Below, one piece after another: positions 16,331 through 26,587 of a stretch of 64,000 bases of DNA (position 1 is the stretch's first letter; each line of letters begins with the position of its first letter). Source of the stretch: Xanthobacter sp. NM-25 (GTDB lineage: Bacteria > Pseudomonadota > Alphaproteobacteria > Rhizobiales > Xanthobacteraceae). A program made the translations under genes and the position numbers. The notes under the pieces were generated by a model. That model saw only the letters and a list, made by a program, of their open reading frames with translations, had not been told where the DNA came from and ran no database searches. Where the stretch lies: the NCBI RefSeq assembly GCF_022138605.1, contig NZ_JACBFS010000003.1, forward strand, positions 310,001 through 374,000. Reading direction: 5' to 3'.

Positions 16331-17806
16331 TCACACCAGGCGGTCGCCCAGCAGGAACTCCAGCGCCCGATCGAGGCGAATATGGGGAATGGGCGCCTTG
16401 CCGCCAATGCCCGCCGGCGGGCGGAACTTGAGGAAGCGGAAGTCGGCGTCGTTCACATCGCCGGTGGCGAGGCCGCGGAAGCCGGTGCCGGCGGGGTCGA
16501 AGAAGCTGTCGGGATCGGCCGGCAATTCGCCGGGAAACACCGCCACTTCCTCCTCGCCGTCGAAGCGGTGGCCGCCGGCCTCCTGGCCCTTCTCCGGCGT
16601 GCCGACGATGGCGGCGAGATCGAGGCCGTCGCGCCGCACCCGGGCTTCGCGGGTGGCGCGGATGGCGGCCAGCGCCACCACGTCGAGCGCCGCGCCATGC
16701 TCCTTGGCCCTGCCGCGCGCCCGTTCCACCAGCCGCGCCAGGATGGCTTCCAGCCGGTCGTGGCTGGTGTGGTGCAGGTGGTCGGCCTTGGTGGCGGCGA
16801 ACAGCACCTTGTCGATGCGCGGGCGGAACAGGGTGCTCAGCAGGCTGTTCCGACCGGTGCGGAAGGCGGCCAGGATGCCATCAAGGGCACGTTCGAGGTC
16901 CGCCAGCGCGGCCGGCCCGGCATTGAGGGCGGAGAGGGCATCCACCAGCACGATCTGCCGGTCGAGCCGAGCGAAGTGGTTGCGGAAGAAGGGCCGCACC
17001 ACGGCATTCTTATAGGCCTCGAAGCGCCGCTCCATCATGGCGCCGAGGCTGCCGGGGCGGGGCGCGCCGTCGGGCGGGTCGAGCGGCGCGAAGGTGAGGG
17101 CGGGGGAGCCTTCCAGATCCCCCGGCATCAGGAACCGGCCGGGCGGCAGCAGGCTCATGGCCACTTGCTCGGTGCGGCAGGCGGAAAGGTAGGCGGTGAA
17201 CAAAGCGGCCAGCTCGCGGGCGTGGGCCTCGTCCGCCGGCCCATCGGCGCCATGGGCGGCCACCGCGGCGAGATAGGGGCTGGCCACCCGCGCCCGGGCC
17301 GGCGCCCGCGCCAGCTCCAGGCTCTGGCGGGCGAAGTCCGCATAGCTCATGGCCAGCAAGGGCAGGTCCAGCAGCCATTCGCCGGGATAGTCCACGAGAT
17401 CGAGGGTGAGGGTGCGCAGGCTGCCGCGGGCGGTGGCATAGCGCACCGCCAGGCGCAGTTCGCTCACCCGCGTGGTGGAGGAGGGCCAGGCGCGCGCCTC
17501 GGCCAGGGTGGCGAGGTGCTCCTCATAGGCGAAGCGCGGCACCGCATCGTCGGGCTGGGGTTCCAGCTCGGCGCGGGCGATGCGGCCGGATTGCATGGCC
17601 TCGAACACCGGCATGCGGCCGCCCCGCTGCAGGGCGTGCACCAAAGCGGTGGTGAAGATGGTCTTGCCGGCGCGCGAGAGGCCGGTGACGCCGAGCCGCA
17701 GGGTGGGGTGGGCGAGGCCCTCCACCCGGTCGGCGAGGGTGAGCCAGGCGATGCGGGCTTCGTCGAGGGCGCCGGTGAGGCCGATCATGCGCTCAGCCGG
17801 CGCCAT
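16331..17806 (-). CDS. YcjX-like P-loop protein (DUF463)
   Basis: A 491-residue nucleotide-binding protein with Walker A GLSRAGKT at residues 42-49, DYPGEWLLD as a G3-like element near 138, and KADHLHH in a G4-like position. This matches the YcjX/DUF463 family, GTPase-like proteins of unknown client. It lies between sixA and the DUF697 gene on the same strand, with 14 bp of overlap with sixA if the ATG at 17806 is used; ATG at 17788 (MIGLTG) would remove the overlap. Confidence 0.85.
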   Translation of the reverse strand: MAPAERMIGLTGALDEARIAWLTLADRVEGLAHPTLRLGVTGLSRAGKTIFTTALVHALQRGGRMPVFEAMQSGRIARAELEPQPDDAVPRFAYEEHLATLAEARAWPSSTTRVSELRLAVRYATARGSLRTLTLDLVDYPGEWLLDLPLLAMSYADFARQSLELARAPARARVASPYLAAVAAHGADGPADEAHARELAALFTAYLSACRTEQVAMSLLPPGRFLMPGDLEGSPALTFAPLDPPDGAPRPGSLGAMMERRFEAYKNAVVRPFFRNHFARLDRQIVLVDALSALNAGPAALADLERALDGILAAFRTGRNSLLSTLFRPRIDKVLFAATKADHLHHTSHDRLEAILARLVERARGRAKEHGAALDVVALAAIRATREARVRRDGLDLAAIVGTPEKGQEAGGHRFDGEEEVAVFPGELPADPDSFFDPAGTGFRGLATGDVNDADFRFLKFRPPAGIGGKAPIPHIRLDRALEFLLGDRLV

Positions 17807-18314
17807 TCAGCTCGCGCGGAACCAGGAAGCGGTCGAGGCGGCCGCTGGCGGGCTTGATGGTGCTCCAGTCGTCCACCGGCAGGTCGATCACCGCCAGGGC
17901 GCCGGTGGGGAATTTCTCCGCCATGCGCGCCATGTCCGCCGCCACGCCGTTGGCGACCAGGGTCGCTGCCAGATCCTCAAGGCCTGGATTGTGTCCCACC
18001 AGCATCAGCATATGCACCTGTCGGGGCTGCTCGCGCACCACGCCGAGCAACCGGGTGGCGCTGGCATCGTAGATGCGCGGCTCGCTGGCCGCCATAGGCA
18101 CCGGCGGCATCTGGCCGGAAACCAGTTCCCAGGTCTCCCGCGCCCGCCGGGCGGGGGAGATGAGCACTCGATCCGCCACCAGACCCTGAAGGGCGAGATA
18201 GGCGCCGAGCCGAGGGGCCGCTTCACGGCCGCGTGGCGCCAGGGGACGCTCCGGATCGGCCATCCCTTCAGGCCAGTCGGATTTGGCGTGACGCAGCAAG
18301 ATGAGACGGCGCAT
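17793..18314 (-). CDS. sixA: Histidine phosphatase, SixA type
   Basis: A 173-residue phosphoglycerate-mutase-fold enzyme. RRLILLRHAKSDWP at the N-terminus carries the RHG-type catalytic motif (here RHA) and GHNPGLEDL holds the second histidine. SixA in E. coli removes phosphate from phosphohistidine proteins; the natural target here is unknown. The start at 18314 is the only one consistent with the fold, as earlier codons look non-coding. It heads a three-gene minus-strand cluster with the ycjX-like and DUF697 genes. Confidence 0.82.
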   Translation of the reverse strand: MRRLILLRHAKSDWPEGMADPERPLAPRGREAAPRLGAYLALQGLVADRVLISPARRARETWELVSGQMPPVPMAASEPRIYDASATRLLGVVREQPRQVHMLMLVGHNPGLEDLAATLVANGVAADMARMAEKFPTGALAVIDLPVDDWSTIKPASGRLDRFLVPRELNGAG

Positions 18315-18542
18315 GGGCAAACCGGAACGTGTCGAAGGTGGCCCCTTATGCCCGAGGCGCGTGCTGCATCGCAACCCGCAGCGGGCGTGTTCGCGCCACG
18401 CCGCGCCCGCAAGCGGCGGTGGAAACGGATTCTCAAGCCGCCTCGCGCCACACTGTCGCGGCCCTTACCTAAGGGGCGGCGCCAGGGGCTGCGGCCCGCA
18501 GAGATGAGGTGAAGGGCGTCCACCGCCAGAAAACGAGGGTTC

Positions 18543-19835
18543 ATGACCAGCACCGCCTTGCCTTCCGCGTCTCCCGAATCCGCGCCCTTGCGCCACGCCA
18601 CCGGTCCGGAGCGGACGCGGGATTGCGATGTGTGTGTCATCGGTGACGACATGGCGGGTCTGCTGATGGCCTGCGATCTGGCGACGCGCGGCCTGGAGGT
18701 GGTGCTGGTGAGCCTGGCGCGGCAGCCGGAGGGCCTCGGGCTCGATGCCACTTTGGCCCCGGGCTATGGCCTCTCCGCGCGCGCCTTACGGGATGCGGTG
18801 GGCCAGGCCGATGCGCAGGATCTTCTGCGTCTTTCGGTGGCGGCCGCCGAGCGCGGCATGGCGCTGGCGACGGGGGCCGGCCTCACCCTTGGTGCCAAGG
18901 GCCGGCTGGCGGTGGCGCGGCCGGCGGCAGCCGATGATCTGTGGCGCGAGGCCGAGGCGTTCAATGCCCTGGTGCCGGGCGGCGGGGTGGTTCTCGATGC
19001 GGCCGACACCCAGGCGCTGCTGGCCACGCCGACCTATGTGGCGGCGCTGGGGGTGGTGCCCGCCCAACAGGTGGGGGGCGCGGCGTTCCGCCAGCTGCTG
19101 GAGGCGGCGGTGGCCGATTGCGGCCTCACCCGCCTGCCGCAGCCGGCAGCCCTCAGCATCGATGGGCATGGGATTCGCAAATATGTGACCCTGCCGGGGC
19201 TGCGCGTGCGTGCCGCCCATCTCGTGTTCAGCGGTGGGGCGGAACTGGTCCGGTGGGCGCCGGAGCTGGCGCCGAGCCTGGTGACGCGGCCCTGGGTGCG
19301 CGGGCGGTTCCACGTGCCGGCGGGCACCGCCGCCTATGGTGGGCTGGCGGAGGAGGTGGGTGCCACCGGCCTGCGCTGGCGCTTTGAGGGCGATAGCCTC
19401 GCGCTCGCCGCCGAAACCGCTTTTCCGCCCTGGGGGCGGGCCTCCGCGGCCCGCTGTCTGCGCCGCCATGTGAGCGCCGTCGCGCCGGCCGCGCGTCGGG
19501 CGCTGGTGGAACAGAGCCACGGCGTGGCGCTCACCCACACCCGCCATGGCATGCCGCTGTTCGCCGAAGGGGAGAAGGGCGTGTGGTTCTGCGTCACCAT
19601 GGGGCTGGAGGAGCTGGCCCATGGTGTGCTGGGTGCGCGCCTCATCACCGATGCCATTGTCGCCCGCGACGACCGCATCCGCCTGTTTCAGCCGTTTGGC
19701 CTGGAGCCGCCGGGGGCGCGGCCGCAATCCCGATTCCGGTCAGTACTGGATTATCTGCAGCGGCGGGTGCGGGTGGCCACGGCCGCGCGCGCGGCGCGCA
19801 GCGCACCGGTGGCAGAAACGGCTGAGCCGGGCTGA
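18543..19835 (+). CDS. FAD-dependent oxidoreductase-like protein with altered dinucleotide motif
   Basis: A 430-residue protein shaped like the D-amino-acid-oxidase/glycine-oxidase superfamily. The N-terminal beta-alpha-beta fold is present (DVCVIGDDMAGLLMACDL, ending EVVLVS), but the expected GxGxxG reads GDDMAG, lacking two glycines. A C-terminal GLEELAHGVLGARLITDAI resembles the second FAD contact. It may bind FAD loosely or be inactive. No partner gene lies next to it: sixA is divergent and tamA follows after about 300 bp. Substrate unknown. Confidence 0.65.
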   Translation: MTSTALPSASPESAPLRHATGPERTRDCDVCVIGDDMAGLLMACDLATRGLEVVLVSLARQPEGLGLDATLAPGYGLSARALRDAVGQADAQDLLRLSVAAAERGMALATGAGLTLGAKGRLAVARPAAADDLWREAEAFNALVPGGGVVLDAADTQALLATPTYVAALGVVPAQQVGGAAFRQLLEAAVADCGLTRLPQPAALSIDGHGIRKYVTLPGLRVRAAHLVFSGGAELVRWAPELAPSLVTRPWVRGRFHVPAGTAAYGGLAEEVGATGLRWRFEGDSLALAAETAFPPWGRASAARCLRRHVSAVAPAARRALVEQSHGVALTHTRHGMPLFAEGEKGVWFCVTMGLEELAHGVLGARLITDAIVARDDRIRLFQPFGLEPPGARPQSRFRSVLDYLQRRVRVATAARAARSAPVAETAEPG

Positions 19836-20133
19836 GGGTTTGACAAAATGCCGCAGGTGCCGGTGCGCGGGTGTGGCGTGGCCGCTGGCCAGTTCCCGCC
19901 GCATCCTGCGGTATCAAGGTCTTGGTGAGGCTGTTGGCTCGCCAGCGGTACCAAACAATGGCAAACTGCGGTATGCGGGGAAAAGCAGCGAGGGACGCAA
20001 GGTCAGGAGCGATCATAAGCTGAAATTTACGGACGGTGCCTAGCGTCCGTTGTGCGTGAGGGGGGACTTTCGGCCCTTTCGCGAAGAGTGCGTGGCGTGC
20101 GCCGCGGCAAACCCCTTCCAACCTCGAGCGGAA

Positions 20134-22098
20134 ATGGCGAGAGCGGCGACTTCCTTTTTCGGCCTGTGCAGGCGCCCCGTGGCAGTGACGGCGGCGGTGC
20201 TGGCGCTCGGCATTCTGCCGGCGCATGCGGAGGACGGCGACTTTTTTGATTCTGTCGCCAATTTCTTCAATCCCAACCGGGAGAAAGAGAAGAAGCCGCC
20301 GACCATCGACGCCGTGCCCTACACCATCGAGCTGGAGGTGGTGGGCGGCGATCGCAGCGTCAAAAGCGCCATCACCGATGCCTCCAACCTGGAGAGCATG
20401 AAGTCCAACCCGCCCTCGGGGGCGGCCGGGCTGGTGCGGCGGGTGACGGCGGATCGTGACCGGATCATCGCCGCGCTTTATTCCAACGGCTATTACGGCG
20501 GCACCATGGAGATCACCATCTCCGGCAACCGGGCCGACACGCCCAACATTTTCGACATCGTCGAGGCGAGCCGCGCCCGGGGACCGGTGCCGGTGAAGAT
20601 CGTCGTGGACCCCGGGCCGCAGTTCACCTTCGGCGCCGTGCGGGTGCTCAGCGCCAGCAACCGCCAGCCGCTGGCCGATGCGCCGACGCAGCGGGCGCTG
20701 CGGCTGGAAACCGGCCAGGTGGCACGCGCCGACGCCATCGTCGCCGCCGAGACCACCTTGTCCGACCATTGGCGGCGCATGGGCTATCCCTTCGCCAAGG
20801 TCGCGAACAAGGAGGTGGTGGCGGACCACGCCACCCAGCAGCTCAACGTCACCTTCCTGGTGTCCACCGGGCCGCGCGCCACCTTCGGGAAGTTCACCGT
20901 TTCGGGCGCCGATTTCCTCACCCCCGGCTTTATCGAGGACCGCATCGAGATCCAGCCGGGCGAGCCCTATTCGCCGGAGCGCCTGGCCGCCTTGCGCCGG
21001 CGCCTCGCCAAGATCGAATCCGTCGCCAGCGTGCGGGTGCGCGAGGCCGACCATCTCGACGCCAACGGCCAGCTGCCCATCTTTATCGATGTGACGGCCC
21101 GGCCGCCGCGCTTCGTCGGATTCTCCGCCAAATACTCCAATACCGACGGCTCCTCGCTCACCGCCTTCTGGGGCCACCGCAACCTGTTCGGTGGCGGCGA
21201 GACCCTGCGGCTGGATGCCACCGTCTCCTGGTTCGGCGAGAAATCCGAGGCGGTGCCCGATGCCGACCCGTTCGGCTACAAGGTGTCGGCGAGCTTCATG
21301 AAGCCGGGCATCTTCACCGCCAAGGACGATCTGCTGGCGGAGGTGGCCGGCCTGCGCGAGGTGACCAACGCCTATGTGCGGGAAGGCGTGACCTTCCTGG
21401 GCGGCGTGCGGCATCGCTTCAATGATCAGATGAGCCTGCAGATCGGCATCGACCTGGAAGATTCCACGGTGGAGGATGCCGACGGCAGCGGCGACTATTT
21501 CATCGCCGGCGTGCCGCTGGACTTCAATTTCGACAATACGGATTCGCCCCTCGACCCCTCCCGCGGCCTGCGCGCGGCGGTGACGGTGGAGCCGTTCGCC
21601 TATCTGGGCGAAAATGGCGCCGGCCCGGTGATGGCCAAGGGCACCTTGTCCGCCTACCACGCCTTCGATGAGGAAAAGCGCTACATCCTGGCCGGGCGGG
21701 TTTCCACCGGCGGCTATGCCGGCGCCGATCTCACCGACGTGCCGGCCCAGCGGCGGTTCTATGTGGGCGGCGGCGGCTCGTTGCGCGGCTACGACTACCA
21801 GTCCGCCAGCCCGCGCAACGCGCGCGGCATCATCATCGGCGGCCTCAGCTATTTCGAGGCATCGGCGGAATTGCGCGTGCGCATCACCGACACCATCGGC
21901 CTGGTGCCGTTCTTCGACATGGGCTCGGCCTATGCCACCGAATATCCCGACTTCAGCATGATGAAATATTCCGCCGGCCTGGGCCTGCGCTACTACACGG
22001 CCATCGGGCCGCTGCGCCTGGACTTCGCCGTTCCCCTCAATCCCGGACCAGACGACGGCTCGTACGGCGTCTATGTCAGCTTGGGGCAGGCTTTCTGA
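20134..22098 (+). CDS. tamA: TamA, outer-membrane translocation and assembly module
   Basis: A 654-residue BamA/TamA-family protein. A signal peptide (residues 1-30, ending ILPAHA) is followed by POTRA domains and a C-terminal 16-strand beta-barrel with SLRGYDYQS near residue 555 and a final aromatic residue (SLGQAF). TamA works with TamB to place a subset of proteins in the outer membrane and affects phospholipid transport. The start at 20134 (MARAATSFFG) puts the signal peptide at the N-terminus; the frame runs back to 20050. tamB overlaps its stop. Confidence 0.9.
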   Translation: MARAATSFFGLCRRPVAVTAAVLALGILPAHAEDGDFFDSVANFFNPNREKEKKPPTIDAVPYTIELEVVGGDRSVKSAITDASNLESMKSNPPSGAAGLVRRVTADRDRIIAALYSNGYYGGTMEITISGNRADTPNIFDIVEASRARGPVPVKIVVDPGPQFTFGAVRVLSASNRQPLADAPTQRALRLETGQVARADAIVAAETTLSDHWRRMGYPFAKVANKEVVADHATQQLNVTFLVSTGPRATFGKFTVSGADFLTPGFIEDRIEIQPGEPYSPERLAALRRRLAKIESVASVRVREADHLDANGQLPIFIDVTARPPRFVGFSAKYSNTDGSSLTAFWGHRNLFGGGETLRLDATVSWFGEKSEAVPDADPFGYKVSASFMKPGIFTAKDDLLAEVAGLREVTNAYVREGVTFLGGVRHRFNDQMSLQIGIDLEDSTVEDADGSGDYFIAGVPLDFNFDNTDSPLDPSRGLRAAVTVEPFAYLGENGAGPVMAKGTLSAYHAFDEEKRYILAGRVSTGGYAGADLTDVPAQRRFYVGGGGSLRGYDYQSASPRNARGIIIGGLSYFEASAELRVRITDTIGLVPFFDMGSAYATEYPDFSMMKYSAGLGLRYYTAIGPLRLDFAVPLNPGPDDGSYGVYVSLGQAF

Positions 22099-25000
22099 TG
22101 GCGGCTCGTGGCATTCTCTTCTCGATCCTGCGCTGGACGGGCTTCGTCGTCGCGGGCCTGCTGGTGCTGGTGCTGGCGCTGTTCGGCGCGCTGCAGACCG
22201 GGCCGGGCAAGGGCGCCCTCGCGCGCATCGCTTCGCAGCTCGCGTCCGTATCCGGGCTCACGGTCACCATCTCGGACATTCGCGGCGGCGTGCCGTGGGA
22301 TATGAGCATCGGCCATATCGGCGTCGCCGACGCCAAGGGCCCGGTGGCGGAGGTGGAGGCCCTGCGCCTCGCCTGGCATCCCCTGTCGCTGCTCGGCGGG
22401 GTGGTGAACATCGAGGCGGTGGAGGCGGCGCGGATCGCTGTCGAGCGGGTGCCGGACCTGCCGCCCTCGGAGCCGTCCACCAGCAGTTCGGGCGGCGGAT
22501 CCTTCGCCATGCCCGTGCGGCTCGGCCGCCTGGCCATCGCCGACATCTCCCTCGGCGAGCCGCTGCTCGGTCGCGCGGCCCAGCTCACCCTCACCGCCTC
22601 GGCCGACCTGATGGCCGCCTCCGATGGGCTGGCGGTGGATTTCGACCTCGCCCGCAAGGACGCGCCCGGCCAGGTGACGGGGCAGGTGCATTACACCCCG
22701 CAGACGCGGAACCTGGTGGTGGACATCAACGCCACCGAGCCGGAAGGGGGCCTCGTGGCCCGCGCCGCCGGCATGGATGGCTTGCCGGCGCTCGACGCAC
22801 GCATCACCGGCAAGGGGCCGATTGATGCCTGGGACGGCAATCTGGCGCTGAATGCCGGCGCCGTGGCGCACATGACCGGCGCAGCCGGGGTGCGCGCCAC
22901 CGCGGCCGGCCACCGGGTGAACCTGACGCTCGATGCCGAGGTGGCGCGGCTGCTGCCCGCCGCCATCGCCCCCCTGTTCGAGGATAAGACTGAACTTTCG
23001 GCCACCGCCCTCGTGGAGACCGCCGGCCTCGTGGATGTGGAAACCCTGACCCTGCGCGCCTCCGGCTTCGGCTTCGCGGCGCGCGGCAAGGTGGACCCCG
23101 CCGGCGACGGCTCCGATCTCGCCTTCAGCGCGGTGGCCGGTGATGCCGACCGCTTCTCGGCGCTTGCCCCCGGGGTCGCCTGGACGTCGGTGAAGGCGGA
23201 AGGCGCGGCCAAGGGGGCGCTGGCGGCGCCGGCGGCCACCGTGCGGCTCACCGCGGCGGACCTGTCCGGTGCCGGCTATGGCGCCAAGACCTTGACCCTC
23301 GATGCGGTGACCCGGCCCCAGGGCGGGGCGGGGGACCTCGCCCTGTCCGTCGACGCCCAGGCCGCCGGGCTCACCAGCACCGACGCCAAGGTGCGCGCGG
23401 CGCTGGGCGACACTGCCCGGCTGACCGCCACCGCCACCAAGCCGGCCGATGGCACCCCGACGCTCACCGGCTTCACCGCCGCGCTCAATGCCCTGTCGGC
23501 CCGCTTCACGGGTACCGCCAGCGCCGAGGGGGCCGATGGCACCCTGCATCTGGAGCGGCTGGATCTGGCCGCCTTCGGGCCGCTGGCCGGCCGGCCCCTC
23601 TCCGGCACCGCCCAGCTCGAGGCGGACGTGAAGGGAGCGGAGCAGTTCCGCCAGCTCACGCTCAAGCTCGCCGGGGGCACCGAGAAGGTGAAGACCGGCA
23701 TCGCCGCGGTCGACGGCCTGTTCGGCGACACCTCCCGGCTGTCCGGCGCCATCGCCCGCACGGGGGAGGCCGCCTTCGGGGTCGAGGACCTCACCCTGTC
23801 GGCAACCGGGCTCGACCTGAAGGTCAACGGCACCCTCTCCAAGGCGCTGGCGGACCTGAAGGTTCTGCTGACCCTGGACGATCTCAAGCGGGTGGAGCCG
23901 CGTCTGTCCGGCCGGCTCGACACCACGGCGGCCTTCTCCGGCAGCCTCGACGCGCTGGCGGTGGCGGCCCGGGTGGCGGTGCCCGAAGGCACCGCCATGG
24001 GCCAGAAGCTCGAAGGGCTGGCGCTTGATCTCGATGCGCGCAACCTGACCGGCCTGCCCGCCGGTGCGTTCAAGCTCGATGGCCGTATCGCCGGCAAGCC
24101 GGCCACCGGCGGCGGGGCCTTCGCCCTCGGCGATGGCGGCGCGGCCCGGCTGGAAAAGCTCGATCTCGCCATCGGCTCGGTGACGGCGCGCGGCGATGTG
24201 GCCCGTGGCGGCGATGGCCTCATGGCGGGGCAGCTGGCGGTGGCCGCCGGCAATCTCGCCGACCTTTCGGCCCTGGCGCTGACGGAACTGGCTGGTAAGC
24301 TCGACGCCAAGGTGGATCTCGGCTCCACCAACGGGCGCCAGACCATCGCCCTCAATGCCACCGCCGACGGCGTGCGCGCCGCCGGGCAGAGCGTGGGCGC
24401 CGCGCGCATCAATCTCGATGTGACGGATCCCACCGGCCAACCGGTGCTCAACGGCAATGTGGATGTCAGGGATGTGAATGCCGGGGTGGCCATTCCCCGC
24501 GCCACCCTCACCGCCCGCGGCGCCGGCCGCGGCACGGCATTGCAGCTCGATGCCCAGGTGAACGGGGCCAATGTGGCCGCCGCGGCCCAGCTCAACCACC
24601 AGGGCACCACCTCGCAGGTGCGGCTGGAACGCTTCAGCATGGCGCGGGGCGGCACCACCCTGGCCACGTCGGCGCCGGCCAACATCACCATCAACGGCGG
24701 CGACGTCACCATCGACCGGCTGGCGGTGGCCAGCCGCGGCGGCAGCGCCACCGTTTCCGGCCGCGCCGGCAGTACGCTCGATCTCAACGTGGATGTGCGC
24801 GCCCTGCCGCTGGCGCTGGCGGAGCTCGCAGCGCCAGGGCTGAACCTGGCCGGCACCCTCAACGGCACCGCGCGCCTGCGCGGACCGGCGGCCCGGCCGG
24901 ATGGCACCTACGATCTGCAGGTGCTGCGGCTCAGCAACCCCGACCTCGCCGCCGCCGGCGCCGGCCCGTTCGATATCCGCACCAATGGGCAGCTCGGCAA

Positions 25001-26381
25001 TGGCCGGGTCACCACCCGCACCACGATTTCCGGAACCCACCTCTCCAATCTCGCCATCACCGGCTCGGTGCCCATGGGGGCGGGGGACATGGACCTGACC
25101 GCGCGGGGCGGCGTCGATCTGCGCATCGCCAATCCTTCGCTCGCTGCGCTCGGCAGTCAACTGGCCGGCACCGCCACCATCGACGCGACCATCCGCGGCA
25201 CCACCGCCGCTCCGCGCGCGGGCGGCACTGTGCGTATCAGTGGCGGGCGCTACAATGATGGCGCCAATGGTGTCACCCTGGATCGCATCGAAGGCGTCAT
25301 CGCCGGTACCGATCGTTCGGTGACCGTGCAGTCGCTCACCGCCCGCACCCCCAATGGCGGCAGCGTCGCCGTGCGTGGCAGCGTGGGGCTGGACCCCGCC
25401 GCCAACTTCCCGGGCCGGCTCGAGGTGACCATGCAGAATGCGGGGCTCGTCAACAGCGAGCTCATCCGTCTCGTCACCGAGGGACGGATTGCGCTGGAGG
25501 GCCAGTTCACCAACGATCCACGGGTGACCGGCCGGCTTCAGGTGCGGGCCATGGACGTGAACATTGCCGAGCGCATGCCCGGCGGCGTTCAGTACATGCA
25601 GGTGAAGAATGTGAATGACCGCCGCGGCCGCAACGCCGCGCGGGTGCCCCCGCCACCGCCTGAGCGGCAGCGTGGTGGTGGCGGTGGCGTCACCCTCGAT
25701 CTGGTGGTGGCCGCGGCCAACAACATCTTCGTGCGGGGCATGGGCATGGAGGCGGAGCTGGGGGGCGAGATCCGCGTCTCCGGCTCCAGCCGGGCGCCGC
25801 TGACCCAGGGCGGCTTCGAGATGCGCCGCGGCCAGTTCGACATTCTCGGCAAGCGCCTCAACTTCACCCGGGGCAAGATCCAGTTCACCGGCAGCACCGA
25901 TCCGGAGCTCGATTTCGTGGCGGAGACCACCGCCAACGACATCACCGCGCGCATTCTGGTGACCGGACCCGCATCCCGGCCGGACATCACCTTCACCTCG
26001 ACCCCGACCCTGCCGCAGGATGAGGTGCTGGCGCGCCTGCTGTTCGGCCGCAATGCCGGATCGCTGACGGCGACGCAGAGCCTGCAGATTGCCCAGACCA
26101 TCGCCCAGTTCTCGGGTGGCGGCGGAGTGCTGGACCAGATGCGGCGTACCCTCGGGGTGGACAGCCTCGACGTGGGCATGAATTCCGCCGGCACCGGCGG
26201 TCAGGTGGGCCTCGGGCGGCGCATCAACGACCGCATCTATATGGGCGTGAAGCAGGGCACCACGCCCAATTCCAGCCAGGTGACCGTGGATGTGGACGTG
26301 ACCCGCAACATCCGCCTGCAGGGCGCCACCGGGGCAGACGGTTCCACCTCGGTGGGCATCGGCGCGCAGTGGGATTATTAG
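22098..26381 (+). CDS. tamB: TamB, inner-membrane anchored periplasmic bridge protein
   Basis: A 1427-residue protein with an N-terminal membrane anchor (about residues 10-32), a very long repetitive beta-helical body and the C-terminal DUF490/TamB domain (about 1050-1427, with FDILGKRLNFTRGKIQFTG and LPQDEVLARLLFG). TamB-type bridges have a lipid-lined groove spanning the periplasm. The ATG shares one base with the tamA stop (TGATG), so translation is coupled. A Gly/Arg/Pro-rich insert with PPPPPERQRGGGGG lies near residue 1186, before the last domain. Confidence 0.92.
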   Translation: MAARGILFSILRWTGFVVAGLLVLVLALFGALQTGPGKGALARIASQLASVSGLTVTISDIRGGVPWDMSIGHIGVADAKGPVAEVEALRLAWHPLSLLGGVVNIEAVEAARIAVERVPDLPPSEPSTSSSGGGSFAMPVRLGRLAIADISLGEPLLGRAAQLTLTASADLMAASDGLAVDFDLARKDAPGQVTGQVHYTPQTRNLVVDINATEPEGGLVARAAGMDGLPALDARITGKGPIDAWDGNLALNAGAVAHMTGAAGVRATAAGHRVNLTLDAEVARLLPAAIAPLFEDKTELSATALVETAGLVDVETLTLRASGFGFAARGKVDPAGDGSDLAFSAVAGDADRFSALAPGVAWTSVKAEGAAKGALAAPAATVRLTAADLSGAGYGAKTLTLDAVTRPQGGAGDLALSVDAQAAGLTSTDAKVRAALGDTARLTATATKPADGTPTLTGFTAALNALSARFTGTASAEGADGTLHLERLDLAAFGPLAGRPLSGTAQLEADVKGAEQFRQLTLKLAGGTEKVKTGIAAVDGLFGDTSRLSGAIARTGEAAFGVEDLTLSATGLDLKVNGTLSKALADLKVLLTLDDLKRVEPRLSGRLDTTAAFSGSLDALAVAARVAVPEGTAMGQKLEGLALDLDARNLTGLPAGAFKLDGRIAGKPATGGGAFALGDGGAARLEKLDLAIGSVTARGDVARGGDGLMAGQLAVAAGNLADLSALALTELAGKLDAKVDLGSTNGRQTIALNATADGVRAAGQSVGAARINLDVTDPTGQPVLNGNVDVRDVNAGVAIPRATLTARGAGRGTALQLDAQVNGANVAAAAQLNHQGTTSQVRLERFSMARGGTTLATSAPANITINGGDVTIDRLAVASRGGSATVSGRAGSTLDLNVDVRALPLALAELAAPGLNLAGTLNGTARLRGPAARPDGTYDLQVLRLSNPDLAAAGAGPFDIRTNGQLGNGRVTTRTTISGTHLSNLAITGSVPMGAGDMDLTARGGVDLRIANPSLAALGSQLAGTATIDATIRGTTAAPRAGGTVRISGGRYNDGANGVTLDRIEGVIAGTDRSVTVQSLTARTPNGGSVAVRGSVGLDPAANFPGRLEVTMQNAGLVNSELIRLVTEGRIALEGQFTNDPRVTGRLQVRAMDVNIAERMPGGVQYMQVKNVNDRRGRNAARVPPPPPERQRGGGGGVTLDLVVAAANNIFVRGMGMEAELGGEIRVSGSSRAPLTQGGFEMRRGQFDILGKRLNFTRGKIQFTGSTDPELDFVAETTANDITARILVTGPASRPDITFTSTPTLPQDEVLARLLFGRNAGSLTATQSLQIAQTIAQFSGGGGVLDQMRRTLGVDSLDVGMNSAGTGGQVGLGRRINDRIYMGVKQGTTPNSSQVTVDVDVTRNIRLQGATGADGSTSVGIGAQWDY

Positions 26382-26404
26382 GCGCCTTCCGCAGCGCCTT
26401 TATT
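26380..26404 (+). terminator. Possible rho-independent terminator after tamB
   Basis: AGGCGC (26380-26385) pairs with GCGCCT (26394-26399) across an 8-base loop and is followed by a T-rich tract. It overlaps the tamB stop codon. The stem is short, so this is tentative. Confidence 0.4.
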
Positions 26405-26587
26405 GCCGCTGCTCCGGGCCGTGTTGCTCCGGACAGTCTCGCGCGCGGTTGCGGTCGTTTGGGCTCTCACGTTTACTGATCCCGGGGGACCCCACGTTTG
26501 CCGAGCCAAGGTGCGCTGGTCGCGCATTGGCAGCGGCGCCGGTGCCGCCGCGCAGCCGTCCCTCAGTGGGGCCCGTGCTGCCTGGCG

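Noticed and set aside
19840..19862. Perfect TTGACA hexamer before tamA as a promoter
   Set aside because: No -10-like hexamer occurs 16-18 bp downstream, and the tamA start is nearly 300 bp away.
22071..25160. A 1029-codon minus-strand frame opposite tamB
   Set aside because: His/Gly/Arg/Gln-rich shadow typical of antisense frames at high GC; tamB is clearly the coding strand.
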